Position numbers and translations under genes: made by a program
Notes under the pieces: generated by a model
Seen by the model: the letters and a program-made list of their open reading frames with translations, nothing else
The model's database searches: none
Told to the model about the DNA's origin: nothing
Assembly: GCA_900078775.1 (NCBI GenBank)
Contig: LT549889.1
Coordinates: forward strand, 372,001-436,000
Length of the DNA stretch: 64,000 nt
Reading direction: 5' to 3'
Source: Mycolicibacterium aurum
GTDB lineage: Bacteria; Actinomycetota; Actinomycetes; Mycobacteriales; Mycobacteriaceae
In this document: positions 44,115 to 53,423 of the stretch, piece after piece
How positions within the stretch are numbered: position 1 is the first letter of the stretch
Layout: each line of letters opens with the position of its first letter

Positions 44115-45617
44115 TTGGCCGTCGGTGATTACGTGCGGATCTTTAGCCGGCTCTGGTGGGTGGTCCTGGTTGCGGTGGTGATCGGTGCCGCCGCCGGTGC
44201 CGTGTCTCAGCAATTCGACAAGCCGGAGTACACCTCCACAGCAAGGCTTTTCGTCAGCACTCAGAGCGGCACCTCGGTCGGCGACGCCTACCAGAACAAT
44301 CTGTTCTCCCAGGAACGGGTCTATTCCTACGCCGGCCTGGCCACCAGCGAGCAGGTCGCCGCGCGCGCCATCGATCAGGCCAAGGCTTCCATCTCCGTCG
44401 ACGAGTTGCGCGCCAAGATCACCGCCGTCCCGCTACCTCAGACGGTGTTGCTCGACATCACCGCAACGGATCCGGACGCCGCGACCGCTCAGCTCTACGC
44501 CAACGCCGTCGCCGACCAACTCGTGAACGTCACCACCGAATTGGAGACCTCGCGCCGCGGCGGTGAATCCGCGGCCGGCGCCATCGTCGTGGACGACGCC
44601 AGCTTCGGCACCCCGGTCGAGTCGATGGGGCTGCTCACCCGGGTTCTGCTCGGCGCGCTGGCCGGCCTGGTGATCGGCATCGTGCTGGCCGCCGTCCTCG
44701 GCGTCTCCGACACCCGGGTGCGCCGCCGCGAACGCATCGAGGACGTCACCTCCAACGCCCTGATCGGCTCCCTGCTGCAGAACAAGGGCCGCGAGGGCGT
44801 CCTGGACCTGTCCGCCGGCGGGCCCGCGGTCGAGCGGCTGCGCGAACTGCGCACCAACATCCAGTTCGCCCGCACCCCGGACGGAAACCGTCCGCACGTC
44901 ATCGCGATCACCAGCCCGTCGCCGCAGGACGGCCGGTCCACCACGGCCGCCGACCTGGCCGCCGCCTTCGCCGAGTCCGGACACTCGGTGCTGCTGGTCG
45001 ACGGCGACCTGGTCGACCCGTCGCTGCCGTCGGTGCTGGGCCTGTCCTCGGCCGAGGTGACCCGCGCGTCGCAGAAGGGCCTGACCACCCTGCTCGCGCG
45101 GCAGTCCTCGCTGGCCGATTCGACCATCCGGATCGGCAAGGTGGTGTTCCTGCCGGCCGGTCCGCTGCCGGCCACCCGCCGCCAGCTGTGGGGTGACGAC
45201 GCCACCGGTCAGGTGTTCGACGATCTGCGTGCCAACTTCGACTACGTCATCGTCGACACCCCGCCACTGCTGAAGTACTCCGACGGTGTGGTGCCGGCCG
45301 GCCTCGGCGACGGTGCGGTGATGCTGGGCCGGATCGGCCACACCCGGGCCGCCGCCCTGCGCAAGGGCCTGGCGGTGCTGTCCGCCGCCCGGGTCAACCT
45401 GATCGGCGTGGCCGCCACCGGCGAACACGAGCACCGCAAGGACCGGTCCGAGTTCAAGGCCGGCGAGAAGAAGGCCCTCGACCAGGAGGCCCGCGCCACG
45501 AAGAGCGCGGACCGCAACGGTTCGGGCGCCGAGGTGGTCGGGCAGTTGCCGTCGGTCGAGGCGGACCAGGAAGTCGGTCAGCCGCGCCACCGGGCCCAAC
45601 TGGGACACCCGGAGTAG
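44115..45617 (+). CDS. Wzz-domain chain-length regulator fused to BY-kinase-like ATPase
   Basis: A 500-residue protein from a TTG with GGAG upstream. Wzz domain: helix at 13-32, extracytoplasmic part, second helix about 173-197. Cytoplasmic ATPase: Walker A-like SPSPQDGRST (267-276), Walker A' LLVDGDL (293-299) and Walker B VIVDTPPLL (378-386). The essential Lys of G-K-S/T is Arg (R274), and the charged C-terminal tail has no tyrosine cluster, unlike autophosphorylating BY-kinases. It is probably a chain-length regulator with reduced or no kinase activity. Confidence 0.85.
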   Translation: MAVGDYVRIFSRLWWVVLVAVVIGAAAGAVSQQFDKPEYTSTARLFVSTQSGTSVGDAYQNNLFSQERVYSYAGLATSEQVAARAIDQAKASISVDELRAKITAVPLPQTVLLDITATDPDAATAQLYANAVADQLVNVTTELETSRRGGESAAGAIVVDDASFGTPVESMGLLTRVLLGALAGLVIGIVLAAVLGVSDTRVRRRERIEDVTSNALIGSLLQNKGREGVLDLSAGGPAVERLRELRTNIQFARTPDGNRPHVIAITSPSPQDGRSTTAADLAAAFAESGHSVLLVDGDLVDPSLPSVLGLSSAEVTRASQKGLTTLLARQSSLADSTIRIGKVVFLPAGPLPATRRQLWGDDATGQVFDDLRANFDYVIVDTPPLLKYSDGVVPAGLGDGAVMLGRIGHTRAAALRKGLAVLSAARVNLIGVAATGEHEHRKDRSEFKAGEKKALDQEARATKSADRNGSGAEVVGQLPSVEADQEVGQPRHRAQLGHPE

Positions 45618-45621
45618 TCCG

Positions 45622-46917
45622 GTGCAGTCGCTGCGCCCGAGACGGGTGACCGCGCTGCTGGCCGGTTCTCTTGCCGCGCTCGTGGTGGCCTCCTCGGTCA
45701 GTGCCTGCACCAGTGGCACCCAGACCCAGACGGCGCCCTACGTTCCGCCCACGATCAAGACCTTCGCCCCGCCCTTCGAGGGCAAACCGCACCTCGCTCC
45801 GCCGGATATGACCGACGACGGTCCGGGCTCGCTGGTCTCGGTCGAGCCGATCCCGTCCGGCGCCGAACTGCTCGACGAGGACGGCGCCACCTATATGCGG
45901 GTGGTGTACCGGTCCACCTCGGGCATCGACGGCACACCCACCGAGGTGTCGGCCGCCATCGCCATCCCGGCCGGCACGCCGCCGCCGGGCGGCTGGCCGA
46001 TCATCGGGTTCGGGCAGGGCACCAAGGGTGTGCTCTACAAGTGCGCGTCCAGCCTGTTCCCGAACCTGCCGAAGCAGGCGTGGTCGATCGACCAGTTCAT
46101 CAAGAACGGGTACGCCGTCGCGGCCAGCGACTTCCAGGGCTCCGGGGTGAAGGGCTACTCACATCCGTTCCTGGACGCGAAGACCTACGGCTACAACGTG
46201 ATCGACTCGGTGCGGGCCGCGCGCCGGGTCGGCGCCGAGATCAGCGACAAGTGGATGGCCTACGGCCACTCGGCGGGCGGGCTGGCCGTCTGGGGCGCCG
46301 CCGAGGTGGCCCCCGCATACGGGCAGGGCCTGGACCTGCTGGGCACCATCTCGATGGCGCCGGCCGCCGACATCTCCGAACTGGCCGACGCCGCCTGGAA
46401 CGGCACCCTGACCAACGCCCAGCGCGTCACCCTGGTCTACGCCCTGCAATCGCTGTCCTGGTTCGAGCCGGAGATGAACCTGGACGACTTCCGGTCCGGC
46501 GTCACCGCCGAGAACTGGGACCTGATCATCAACTGCATCCCCACCGACTTCGACGCGGTCGCCAAGGTCTGGGAGACCATGGCCAACGAGGATCTCAAAC
46601 CCCGGACCTACGAGAACGTGGAGTGGCTGCGGGAGCGGTTGGCGTCTCGGTCGATCCCCAACGTCTCACGCATCGACACCCCGACCGTCGTCGCGTACGG
46701 CACCGATGACCAGCTGTACAACAAGGAATGGTTCGAACGGGCGCTGAGCGAGGCGTGCGCGCTGGGCAGCAATCTGGACATCAAGAGCGAACCGGGTAAG
46801 GGTCACGCCGACCTGGACCAGTCGTTCGTGATGGGCTGGTTGAACGACCGGCTGGCCGGTGTGCCCGCGCCGCCGAGCAACTGCGCCGAATGGGAAGAAC
46901 GGGAACTCGCCCGATGA
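45622..46917 (+). CDS. Secreted LIP-family lipase/esterase, lipoprotein (copy 1)
   Basis: A 431-residue alpha/beta-hydrolase of the secretory lipase (LIP) family. Signal peptide with lipobox VSAC (C29). Nucleophile S217 in AYGHSAGG, Asp D363 in YGTDDQ and H395 in GKGHADL complete the triad. The oxyanion loop is GFGQGT, where the other three copies have GHGT. It follows the Wzz-kinase gene by 4 bp and overlaps the next Wzz gene by ATGA. Likely acts on acyl chains outside the membrane; substrate unknown. Confidence 0.88.
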   Translation: MQSLRPRRVTALLAGSLAALVVASSVSACTSGTQTQTAPYVPPTIKTFAPPFEGKPHLAPPDMTDDGPGSLVSVEPIPSGAELLDEDGATYMRVVYRSTSGIDGTPTEVSAAIAIPAGTPPPGGWPIIGFGQGTKGVLYKCASSLFPNLPKQAWSIDQFIKNGYAVAASDFQGSGVKGYSHPFLDAKTYGYNVIDSVRAARRVGAEISDKWMAYGHSAGGLAVWGAAEVAPAYGQGLDLLGTISMAPAADISELADAAWNGTLTNAQRVTLVYALQSLSWFEPEMNLDDFRSGVTAENWDLIINCIPTDFDAVAKVWETMANEDLKPRTYENVEWLRERLASRSIPNVSRIDTPTVVAYGTDDQLYNKEWFERALSEACALGSNLDIKSEPGKGHADLDQSFVMGWLNDRLAGVPAPPSNCAEWEERELAR

Positions 46918-47642
46918 GGGCCCCGCTCGACGTCCCGAGATTCCGCGACTACCTGGTGCTGCTACTGCGCGCCTGGCCGATGATCCTGGTGGCCACCCTG
47001 CTCTCCGCGGGTGCCGCCGCCTTCGCGGTCTCGCAGCAGCCGCCCAGCTACACCGCGTCCGCGTTGGCCTTCGCCAAGGTGTCCAACGACCCGAGCACCT
47101 TCTCGCAGTATTACGGCGGGATGGGTGCCAAGCTGCGCACGCCCGGCTATGCCGAACTGGCCAAGTCCCGGACGGTGGCGCGGGCCGCGATCGAGGCCAT
47201 CGGGCAGGACACCACCGCCGAGGAGCTGGCTTCCCGGGTCTCGGCGACCTGGGAGCCGGGTGGGGCGGATCTGCGCGGCCGGGCGAATTCGGTGCTGCTG
47301 CGGATCACCGTCACCAACGAGGACCCGGACCTGGCCGTCGACGAGGTCAACGCGGTGGGCAGCGCGCTGGTGAAGCTGTCACAGGACCTGGAGTGGTACG
47401 AGTCCGCGGTGTCCGACGACGTGCAGTACAAGGGGCCGCTGGCAGAGCTGCTGCCGGTGGACGCGGCGAAGACGGCGACCGAGGTCCCGACTCCGCTGGG
47501 CCGGCCGCTGGCGATCGGCGCCGGTGTCGGCTTCGCGGTCAGCGCGCTGATCATGCTGGGCGTCGGGATCGCCCGGGACACCGTGGTGACCCGTGGCCAA
47601 CTCAATCAGATCGTCCGTGTCGCCACGCAACGGGAAACGTAG
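46914..47642 (+). CDS. Second Wzz-type chain-length protein without kinase
   Basis: A 242-residue protein with two membrane helices (about 18-38 and 203-223) flanking an extracytoplasmic coiled domain (SYTASALAFAKVSNDPSTFSQ onward). The P-rich segment before the second helix (VPTPLGRPLAIG) is the Wzz signature. No ATPase follows, so it may pair with the kinase-like protein encoded at 44115. ATG overlaps the lipase stop, and 7 bp separate it from the next lipase. Confidence 0.85.
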   Translation: MRAPLDVPRFRDYLVLLLRAWPMILVATLLSAGAAAFAVSQQPPSYTASALAFAKVSNDPSTFSQYYGGMGAKLRTPGYAELAKSRTVARAAIEAIGQDTTAEELASRVSATWEPGGADLRGRANSVLLRITVTNEDPDLAVDEVNAVGSALVKLSQDLEWYESAVSDDVQYKGPLAELLPVDAAKTATEVPTPLGRPLAIGAGVGFAVSALIMLGVGIARDTVVTRGQLNQIVRVATQRET

Positions 47643-47649
47643 GAGCTTC

Positions 47650-48921
47650 GTGAAGACGACGAGGACCGCTGCGCGCGTCCTGATGACGGGCGTGCTGGCC
47701 GGCACGGTCACCCTGACGGGTTGCGCGGCAGACAACAGCGACCGGAGCGACGCCCCGGCCCAGCCGTCGTCGCTCGACCAGCAGCTGCTGTTGCCGGCGG
47801 ACTACTCGGGCGAGGGCCCGGGCACCCTGCGCTCGGCGGTCGACCTGCCGATCGTCGACCGACGGATCGTGCGGGTCGCCGAGGAGGCCGCCCGCATCAC
47901 CTACGACTCCACCTCGGGTATCGACGGCAGCCCGCAGACCGTCTCCGGCAGCGTGTTCGAGCCGCTCGGTGAACCGCCGGAGGGCGGCTGGCCGGTCATC
48001 GTGTTCGGGCACGGCACAGTCGGTATCGAATCCGACTGCGCACCGTCGCTGTCGCCGTCGCTGAGCGGGGCGGCGGACGCGATCCGGGCGTTGCTGTCCC
48101 TGGGCTACATCCTGGTGGTGCCCGACTATCAGGGCCTGGGCACCGACACCGGTTACCACCCCTACCTGGACGCCTCGACCGAGGGTTACAACATGATCGA
48201 CGCCGCCCGGGCGGCCCGGAAGCTGCTGCCCAGCGCCTCGAACAGGTGGGTCGCCTTCGGGGTCTCCCAGGGCGGGCAGGCATCGTGGGCCGCCAACGAG
48301 CTCAACGCCACCTACTCCAGCCCGGACCTCGAGCTGGTGGGCTCGGTCAGCGTGTCACCGGCCGCCGATATCGCCGGTCTGGCCGACCTGGCCTGGGCCG
48401 GGGAGCTGACGCCGCAGCAGCGGATCGCCATGGTGCTGATCCTCGCGACGCTGAAGAACGAGCATCCCGATCTCAACCTGGACGACTACCGGCGCGGTGC
48501 GGCGCAGCAGAACTGGGCGCTGCTGTCGGGCTGCTCGGCGGACTCCACCGATGAGCGCCTCGAGGTCGCCGAGGCGTTGTCCCCCGATGACCTGCGCCCG
48601 GTGGACCAGGCCGCCACCGACCGGCTGCGCGACCATCTCATCCAGATGAGCGGGCTGCCCCGGTCACCGGCCAGCGCACCGTCGTTGGTGCTGCAGGGCG
48701 ACCAGGATCAGCTGATCCCGGTGCCGTGGACCGATGCCGCGGTGCAGCGCGCCTGCGATATGGGCGCCGAGATCACGTCGTTCGTGGCGGTCGGCCGCGG
48801 CCACAGCGACTTCGATCCGACCGAGGCGCTGGACTGGATCCAGCAGCGGTTCCGGGGGATCCGCCGGCCAACACCTGCGCGATCGAGGGGGGACCGTCCA
48901 TCCGTAGAGTGCCCCAACTGA
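47650..48921 (+). CDS. Secreted LIP-family lipase, lipoprotein (copy 2)
   Basis: A 423-residue lipase from a GTG with AGGAG at 47641. Lipobox LTGC (C25). Triad S206 (FGVSQGG), D353 (GDQDQL), H385 (GRGHSDF); oxyanion FGHGTVG. The C-terminus carries an extra arginine-rich tail. About one third of residues look shared with copies 1, 3 and 4 by eye. Intact and lipid-anchored on the outer face of the cytoplasmic membrane. Confidence 0.88.
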   Translation: MKTTRTAARVLMTGVLAGTVTLTGCAADNSDRSDAPAQPSSLDQQLLLPADYSGEGPGTLRSAVDLPIVDRRIVRVAEEAARITYDSTSGIDGSPQTVSGSVFEPLGEPPEGGWPVIVFGHGTVGIESDCAPSLSPSLSGAADAIRALLSLGYILVVPDYQGLGTDTGYHPYLDASTEGYNMIDAARAARKLLPSASNRWVAFGVSQGGQASWAANELNATYSSPDLELVGSVSVSPAADIAGLADLAWAGELTPQQRIAMVLILATLKNEHPDLNLDDYRRGAAQQNWALLSGCSADSTDERLEVAEALSPDDLRPVDQAATDRLRDHLIQMSGLPRSPASAPSLVLQGDQDQLIPVPWTDAAVQRACDMGAEITSFVAVGRGHSDFDPTEALDWIQQRFRGIRRPTPARSRGDRPSVECPN

Positions 48922-48931
48922 CATTGCCGGA

Positions 48932-50224
48932 ATGATGACTGAAAAAGCCGCAGCCAAGCTGCCCATCGAATCCCAGGTGATCGCGAGTTCGCCGACCCGC
49001 GGACGAGTCGTCGGTCTGGACGGTATCCGCGGCCTCGGCTGTCTGGCCGTCGTCGTCGGCCATGTCGGCGAGTTCTACACGCCGATCACCCATTCCAAGG
49101 CGTTCCTCGACGTGCTCGGGTTGGCGCTGATCCTGTTCTTCGTGCTGAGCGGGTTCCTGCTGTTCCTGCCCTATGTGCGCCGGCTGACCAAGCCGGGCGC
49201 GGACATGCCCGACACCCGGCAGTACTTCCTGCACCGGGTGTTCCGGGTGTTCCCGGGCTACGTGGCCATCTTCCTGCTGGCCAACTTCATCTTCCGGGCG
49301 GTGTACGTCGAGAACCCGATCACCCAGGTGCCCGGCAGCGGGGACGGCACCGGGATGATCACCGATCCGGCCAAGCTGCTGGCGAACCTGACCCTGATGC
49401 AGACCTACATCCCCGAGTACGTGCAGACCGGGATCAACCCGTCCTGGTCGCTCACGCTGGAGATCGCGTTCTACCTGTCGCTGCCGCTGCTCGGGGTGCT
49501 GCTGTTCGCGCTGCGCGGCCGGGTGAACATGCACCCGCTGAAACTGGCGCTGGTGGCCCCGGCCATCCTGCTGGCGATCGCCTACATCGGCCGACTGCTC
49601 ATCCCGTACGTCTACCGCAACGTCAACGTGCACAACTTCGAGGCCCCGGCCAGCGGGTACATGCCCGACATCTGGCTGCAGAACTGGGGCCCGAACCTGG
49701 CGGCGGTGTTCAGCCGCAGCTTCCTGACCAACGCCGACCTGTTCGCCTACGGCATGCTGGCGGCGATCCTGTTCGTCGCGATCGAGCAGGCGGTCATCGG
49801 TCAGCGCGCGGCGAAGTGGATCCACCGGGTGGACATTCTGCTGCTGCCGTTCTTCGGCGTGCTCACCATCGCGCTGCTGCAGGCCGAGAACGCCTTCGGC
49901 TACGCGGCGCTGGGCATCGTGTCGGCACTGTTCATCGTGATGGTGGTGCTGCCGCTGTCCTGGGGCACACCGTCGTGGCTGGCCCGCGGCCTGGACTGGA
50001 AGCCGTTCTACTTCGTCGGGCTGATCTCGATGTCGGTGTACCTGTGGCACTACCCGGTGCTGTTGATGCTGGGCCGGTACGACCTCGACGCCGGGGACAG
50101 CTGGGGCGGCATGCTGCGCAACATGGCTATCGTCACCGCGGTCACCTTGGTGTTGTCCACCATCACCTATTACGGGGTGGAGAAGCCGGGCCTGGGGCTG
50201 GTCAAGAAATTCCGGAAGCGTTGA
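48932..50224 (+). CDS. Acyltransferase family 3 (OafA/YrhL-like)
   Basis: A 430-residue integral membrane O-acyltransferase with about ten helices. The start VVGLDGIRGLGCLAVVVGHVGEFY contains the conserved R-G and H of the family. YFLHRVFRVFPGYVAI and SWSLTLEIAFYLSLPLL are also typical, the latter containing the conserved E-x-x-F-Y. It transfers acetyl or other acyl groups to sugars at the membrane. Its TGA overlaps the ATG of the next lipase. ATG at 48932 or 48935. Confidence 0.9.
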   Translation: MMTEKAAAKLPIESQVIASSPTRGRVVGLDGIRGLGCLAVVVGHVGEFYTPITHSKAFLDVLGLALILFFVLSGFLLFLPYVRRLTKPGADMPDTRQYFLHRVFRVFPGYVAIFLLANFIFRAVYVENPITQVPGSGDGTGMITDPAKLLANLTLMQTYIPEYVQTGINPSWSLTLEIAFYLSLPLLGVLLFALRGRVNMHPLKLALVAPAILLAIAYIGRLLIPYVYRNVNVHNFEAPASGYMPDIWLQNWGPNLAAVFSRSFLTNADLFAYGMLAAILFVAIEQAVIGQRAAKWIHRVDILLLPFFGVLTIALLQAENAFGYAALGIVSALFIVMVVLPLSWGTPSWLARGLDWKPFYFVGLISMSVYLWHYPVLLMLGRYDLDAGDSWGGMLRNMAIVTAVTLVLSTITYYGVEKPGLGLVKKFRKR

Positions 50225-51453
50225 TGCGCCGAAACCTGTTGTGGGCGGCGGTCATCGGGGCTGTCGTGCTGTTGATCGCGGGCTTCGTGCTGGTGGTCTC
50301 CCCGCCGGCGCGACAGTTCGTCGGGATCGATACCGCCACCGAGGACGCGCAGCCGATCGAGACCGCCGATCTGAGCGGCTCCGGGCCGGGCACGTTGGTC
50401 AGCGCCGTCACCATGCCCGGCTTCGACCGCCGGCTGGCCGGGTCGCCGGTGCGGGCGGCCCGGGTGGTGTACCGCTCCACCGACGGCGACACCGGGAAAC
50501 CGACCGTGGTGTCGGGGGCGGTGTTCATGCCCAGCGACCCACCGCCGCCGGGCGGCTGGCCGGTGATCGCCTACGGCCACGGCACGCTGGGTATCGACGA
50601 GCCGTGCGGCCCGTCGCTGTCGGCCACCCTGCTGGGCAACGTCACCTGGGTGACCAACCTGGTGGGCGCCGGCTACGCGGTCGCCATGGCCGACTACCAG
50701 GGCCTGGGGTACGAGGGGGTGCATCCCTATCTCGACGCCCGCACGGCCGGCCTCAATCTGATCGACTCGGTGCGTGCGATGACGCGCACCTTCGACGGTG
50801 TCTCGTCCCGCTGGGCCGCACTCGGTGGTTCCCAGGGCGGCGGGGCGGCCTGGGCCGCGGGGGAGCAGGCCGCGACCTACGCCCCGGAGATGCTCCCGGT
50901 CGGTGTGGTGGCGCTGGCGCCGGCCGCCGACGTCGTCGGCCTGGTGGATCTGGCGCAGCGCGGTGAACTGACCCGCGAGCAGATGCCCACGCTGGTGATC
51001 ATCGTGGAGTCACTGGCGCGGCTGCATCCGGAGCTCAACCGGGACGACTACCGGCGCGGGCTCGCCGCCGAGAAGTGGGATGTGCTCACCGCCTGCAGCG
51101 GCAACCTGGTGCACGACCGGGAAGCGGTGATCCAGCGGCTGCAGCCGTCCGACGTGGCGCCGCGGACTCCGGAGGCCGCCGACCGGCTGCGCGCCTACCT
51201 GACCGCGTGGGCGCTGCCCCAGCAGCGGCTCTCGGCGCCGATGTCGGTGGTCTACGGCGGCGAGGACGAATACATCGCGCCGGCCTGGACCGAGGGGGCG
51301 ATCCGGCGGGCCTGTGAACTCGGCGGTGTGGTGACCGCGGACTTCCAGCCGGACAAGGGGCACGGGGATCTCGAATTCGGTAGTCGGGTGGACTGGCTGG
51401 CCGACCGTTTCGCCGGTGTGCCGGCCGAGGACGGCTGCGTCAGCGCTCCCTGA
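50224..51453 (+). CDS. Membrane-anchored LIP-family lipase (copy 3)
   Basis: A 409-residue LIP lipase. Instead of a lipobox it has an N-terminal uncleaved-looking membrane helix (about 6-26). Triad S203 (GGSQGG), D348 (GGEDEY), H380 (DKGHGDL); oxyanion YGHGTLG. It is closer to copy 4 than to 1 or 2 (both share ETADLSGSGPGTLVS-like starts and VHPYLDARTAGLN). Coupled to the OafA-like gene by TGATG. Acts extracytoplasmically. Confidence 0.88.
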   Translation: MRRNLLWAAVIGAVVLLIAGFVLVVSPPARQFVGIDTATEDAQPIETADLSGSGPGTLVSAVTMPGFDRRLAGSPVRAARVVYRSTDGDTGKPTVVSGAVFMPSDPPPPGGWPVIAYGHGTLGIDEPCGPSLSATLLGNVTWVTNLVGAGYAVAMADYQGLGYEGVHPYLDARTAGLNLIDSVRAMTRTFDGVSSRWAALGGSQGGGAAWAAGEQAATYAPEMLPVGVVALAPAADVVGLVDLAQRGELTREQMPTLVIIVESLARLHPELNRDDYRRGLAAEKWDVLTACSGNLVHDREAVIQRLQPSDVAPRTPEAADRLRAYLTAWALPQQRLSAPMSVVYGGEDEYIAPAWTEGAIRRACELGGVVTADFQPDKGHGDLEFGSRVDWLADRFAGVPAEDGCVSAP

Positions 51454-51845
51454 CCGGTGTGCGCGACATCGGTGCGCGCGAGGTTGCCGGCGCGGGCCCG
51501 CCGCCGATGTTTGCCGCGCAGCGGCGCGTGCATGAACCGCCGACCGAGTGGGTATCCGTGCGGCGCGGACACGCCGACGCATTTCTGCTTGCTGAGCGGG
51601 CCGTTCTCGAAAGCCTCACAGTAGGGTGGTTGTCGCGAAGGTAAATTACTGAGGCCGCTGAGGTTTGTGGCAACATGCCTCGTCGTTGCGGGTGATGCGA
51701 GTTGGCTGGTCTGTTCGTACCCAGTCCAGTCACGATCGGTAGCCGCCGGTCCGCCAGCAAACTCGCAAATTTGCTCCACAGACTCGGATCGTGTGTAATA
51801 TGTGGATTCTCGTGGGGCACGTCCCACAATGAGAGGGAATCAGCG
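51454..51845 (+). other. 392-bp intergenic region with promoter of the initiating sugar transferase
   Basis: A TAATAT -10 (51796-51801) with TTGCTC 19 bp upstream gives a leader of about 38 bases. The leader holds GTGGG-N6-CCCAC (51812-51827) just before the ribosome site GAGAGGGA. The rest is lower in coding character. No RNA gene or small protein was recognised. Confidence 0.45.
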
Positions 51846-53372
51846 GTGACATTACTTTCTCGTGACGCGGGTGCTCTCGGGGACTTTGCGGCGCCTGAAG
51901 GAGGTCACTCCTCCCCGCCGCTCGCCACGGTTGCTGACCGCTCCGAGGGGCCGACCTGGCTCCGTCGATACGTTTTCGGCCTGCTGGTTTCGGATATCGT
52001 CGTGGTGAGCGCCGCCATGGCCTGCGCACAGATGGTTCGGCTGGGCCGCCCCGTCACCCAGTTCGATCCGCTGACCAAATACTTCGGTCTGCTGTCGGTC
52101 ATCTTCGGGTTGATGTGGCTGGGCATGCTGGCGGCCTACGGGACCCGCTCGCCGCGGATCGTCGGCGCCGGAACCGAGGAGTACCGGCGCGTGCTGTCGG
52201 CAACCATGTCCACGATCGGCGTCGTCGCCGTCACCGTGATGATCTTCCGGCCGGAATACGCCCGCGGTTATCTCGCGGTGGCGTTCCCGCTCGGTCTCGT
52301 GCTGCTGCTGATCAGCCGCAGCTCGGCCCGCCGGGTGCTGGGCTGGTACCGCAAGGACGGCCGCTGCATGAACTCGGTGCTCGCGGTCGGCAGCCCGAAA
52401 GCGGTCAACGGCCTGGTCCAGTCGCTGTCCCGGGCACGTGATTACGGCTACTCCGTGGTCGGGGTGTGCCTGACCGGCCAGTCGGCCGGCGGCACCATGG
52501 AGGTGCCCGGCGTCGGCACGCTCCCCGTCCTCGGCGACGAACACGGTGTGGAGGCCGCGCTGGCGGCCACCGGCGCCGACACCGTCGCGTTGACCACCAC
52601 CGATCATCTCGGCCCGGAAGGCCTGCGGGAACTGTCCTGGGACCTGGATCGGCTCGGGGTCGACCTGGTCGTCTCGCCCGGTATGGCCGACGTCGCGGGG
52701 CCGCGGCTGACTATGCGTCCGGTGGCCGGCCTGCCGCTGATCCACATGGAGAAGCCGCAGTACAGCGGGACCAAGAAGCTGCAGAAGCGGGTCTTCGACG
52801 TGGCGCTGTCGCTGTCGGTGCTGATCGCCGCCGCACCGCTGATGATCCTGGCCGCGATCGCCATCAAGCTCAGCAGCCGGGGCCCGGTCTTCTACTGCGC
52901 CGAACGCATCGGCATCGACGGCAAACCGTTCAAGATGATCAAGTTCCGCACCATGGTGGTCGACGCCGACAAGCAGGTCGACCGGCTGACCGAGCTGAAC
53001 GACTTCGACGGCGGCGTGCTGTTCAAGATGCGTGACGATCCGCGCGTCACCCCGGTCGGCCGGATCCTGCGCCGCTACAGCATCGATGAGCTCCCGCAGT
53101 TCTTCAACGTGCTGAAGAAGGAGATGAGCGTCGTCGGGCCGCGGCCGCCGCTGCGCTGCGAGACCGACGCCTACACCGATCAGATCCGCCGCCGGCTGCT
53201 GGTGCTGCCCGGCATCACCGGACTCTGGCAGGTCAGCGGTCGCGCCGACCTGTCCTGGGAGGATGCGGTGCGCCTGGATCTGTCCTACGTCGAGAACTGG
53301 TCGATCAGCGGCGATGTGCTGATCGCGTTCAAGACGATCCGTACCGTGCTCGGCGCGGTCGGCGCGTACTGA
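51846..53372 (+). CDS. Polyprenyl-phosphate sugar-1-phosphate transferase (WbaP/PglC-like, initiating)
   Basis: A 508-residue protein from a GTG at 51846 (GAGAGGGA upstream). An N-terminal four-helix region and a nucleotide-binding-like middle (NSVLAVGSPKAVNGL) precede the catalytic bacterial sugar transferase domain: KRVFDVALSLSVLIAAAP, FKMIKFRTMVVDAD, RYSIDELPQFFNVLKKEMSVVGPRPPL and LPGITGLWQVSGRADL. It links the first sugar phosphate to decaprenyl/undecaprenyl phosphate, starting repeat synthesis. It has its own promoter. Confidence 0.92.
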   Translation: MTLLSRDAGALGDFAAPEGGHSSPPLATVADRSEGPTWLRRYVFGLLVSDIVVVSAAMACAQMVRLGRPVTQFDPLTKYFGLLSVIFGLMWLGMLAAYGTRSPRIVGAGTEEYRRVLSATMSTIGVVAVTVMIFRPEYARGYLAVAFPLGLVLLLISRSSARRVLGWYRKDGRCMNSVLAVGSPKAVNGLVQSLSRARDYGYSVVGVCLTGQSAGGTMEVPGVGTLPVLGDEHGVEAALAATGADTVALTTTDHLGPEGLRELSWDLDRLGVDLVVSPGMADVAGPRLTMRPVAGLPLIHMEKPQYSGTKKLQKRVFDVALSLSVLIAAAPLMILAAIAIKLSSRGPVFYCAERIGIDGKPFKMIKFRTMVVDADKQVDRLTELNDFDGGVLFKMRDDPRVTPVGRILRRYSIDELPQFFNVLKKEMSVVGPRPPLRCETDAYTDQIRRRLLVLPGITGLWQVSGRADLSWEDAVRLDLSYVENWSISGDVLIAFKTIRTVLGAVGAY

Positions 53373-53423
53373 TCGACGCCTGGTCGGCCGGTCGTCGGAG
53401 CCTGCTCGGGTAATGTTGCGGCC

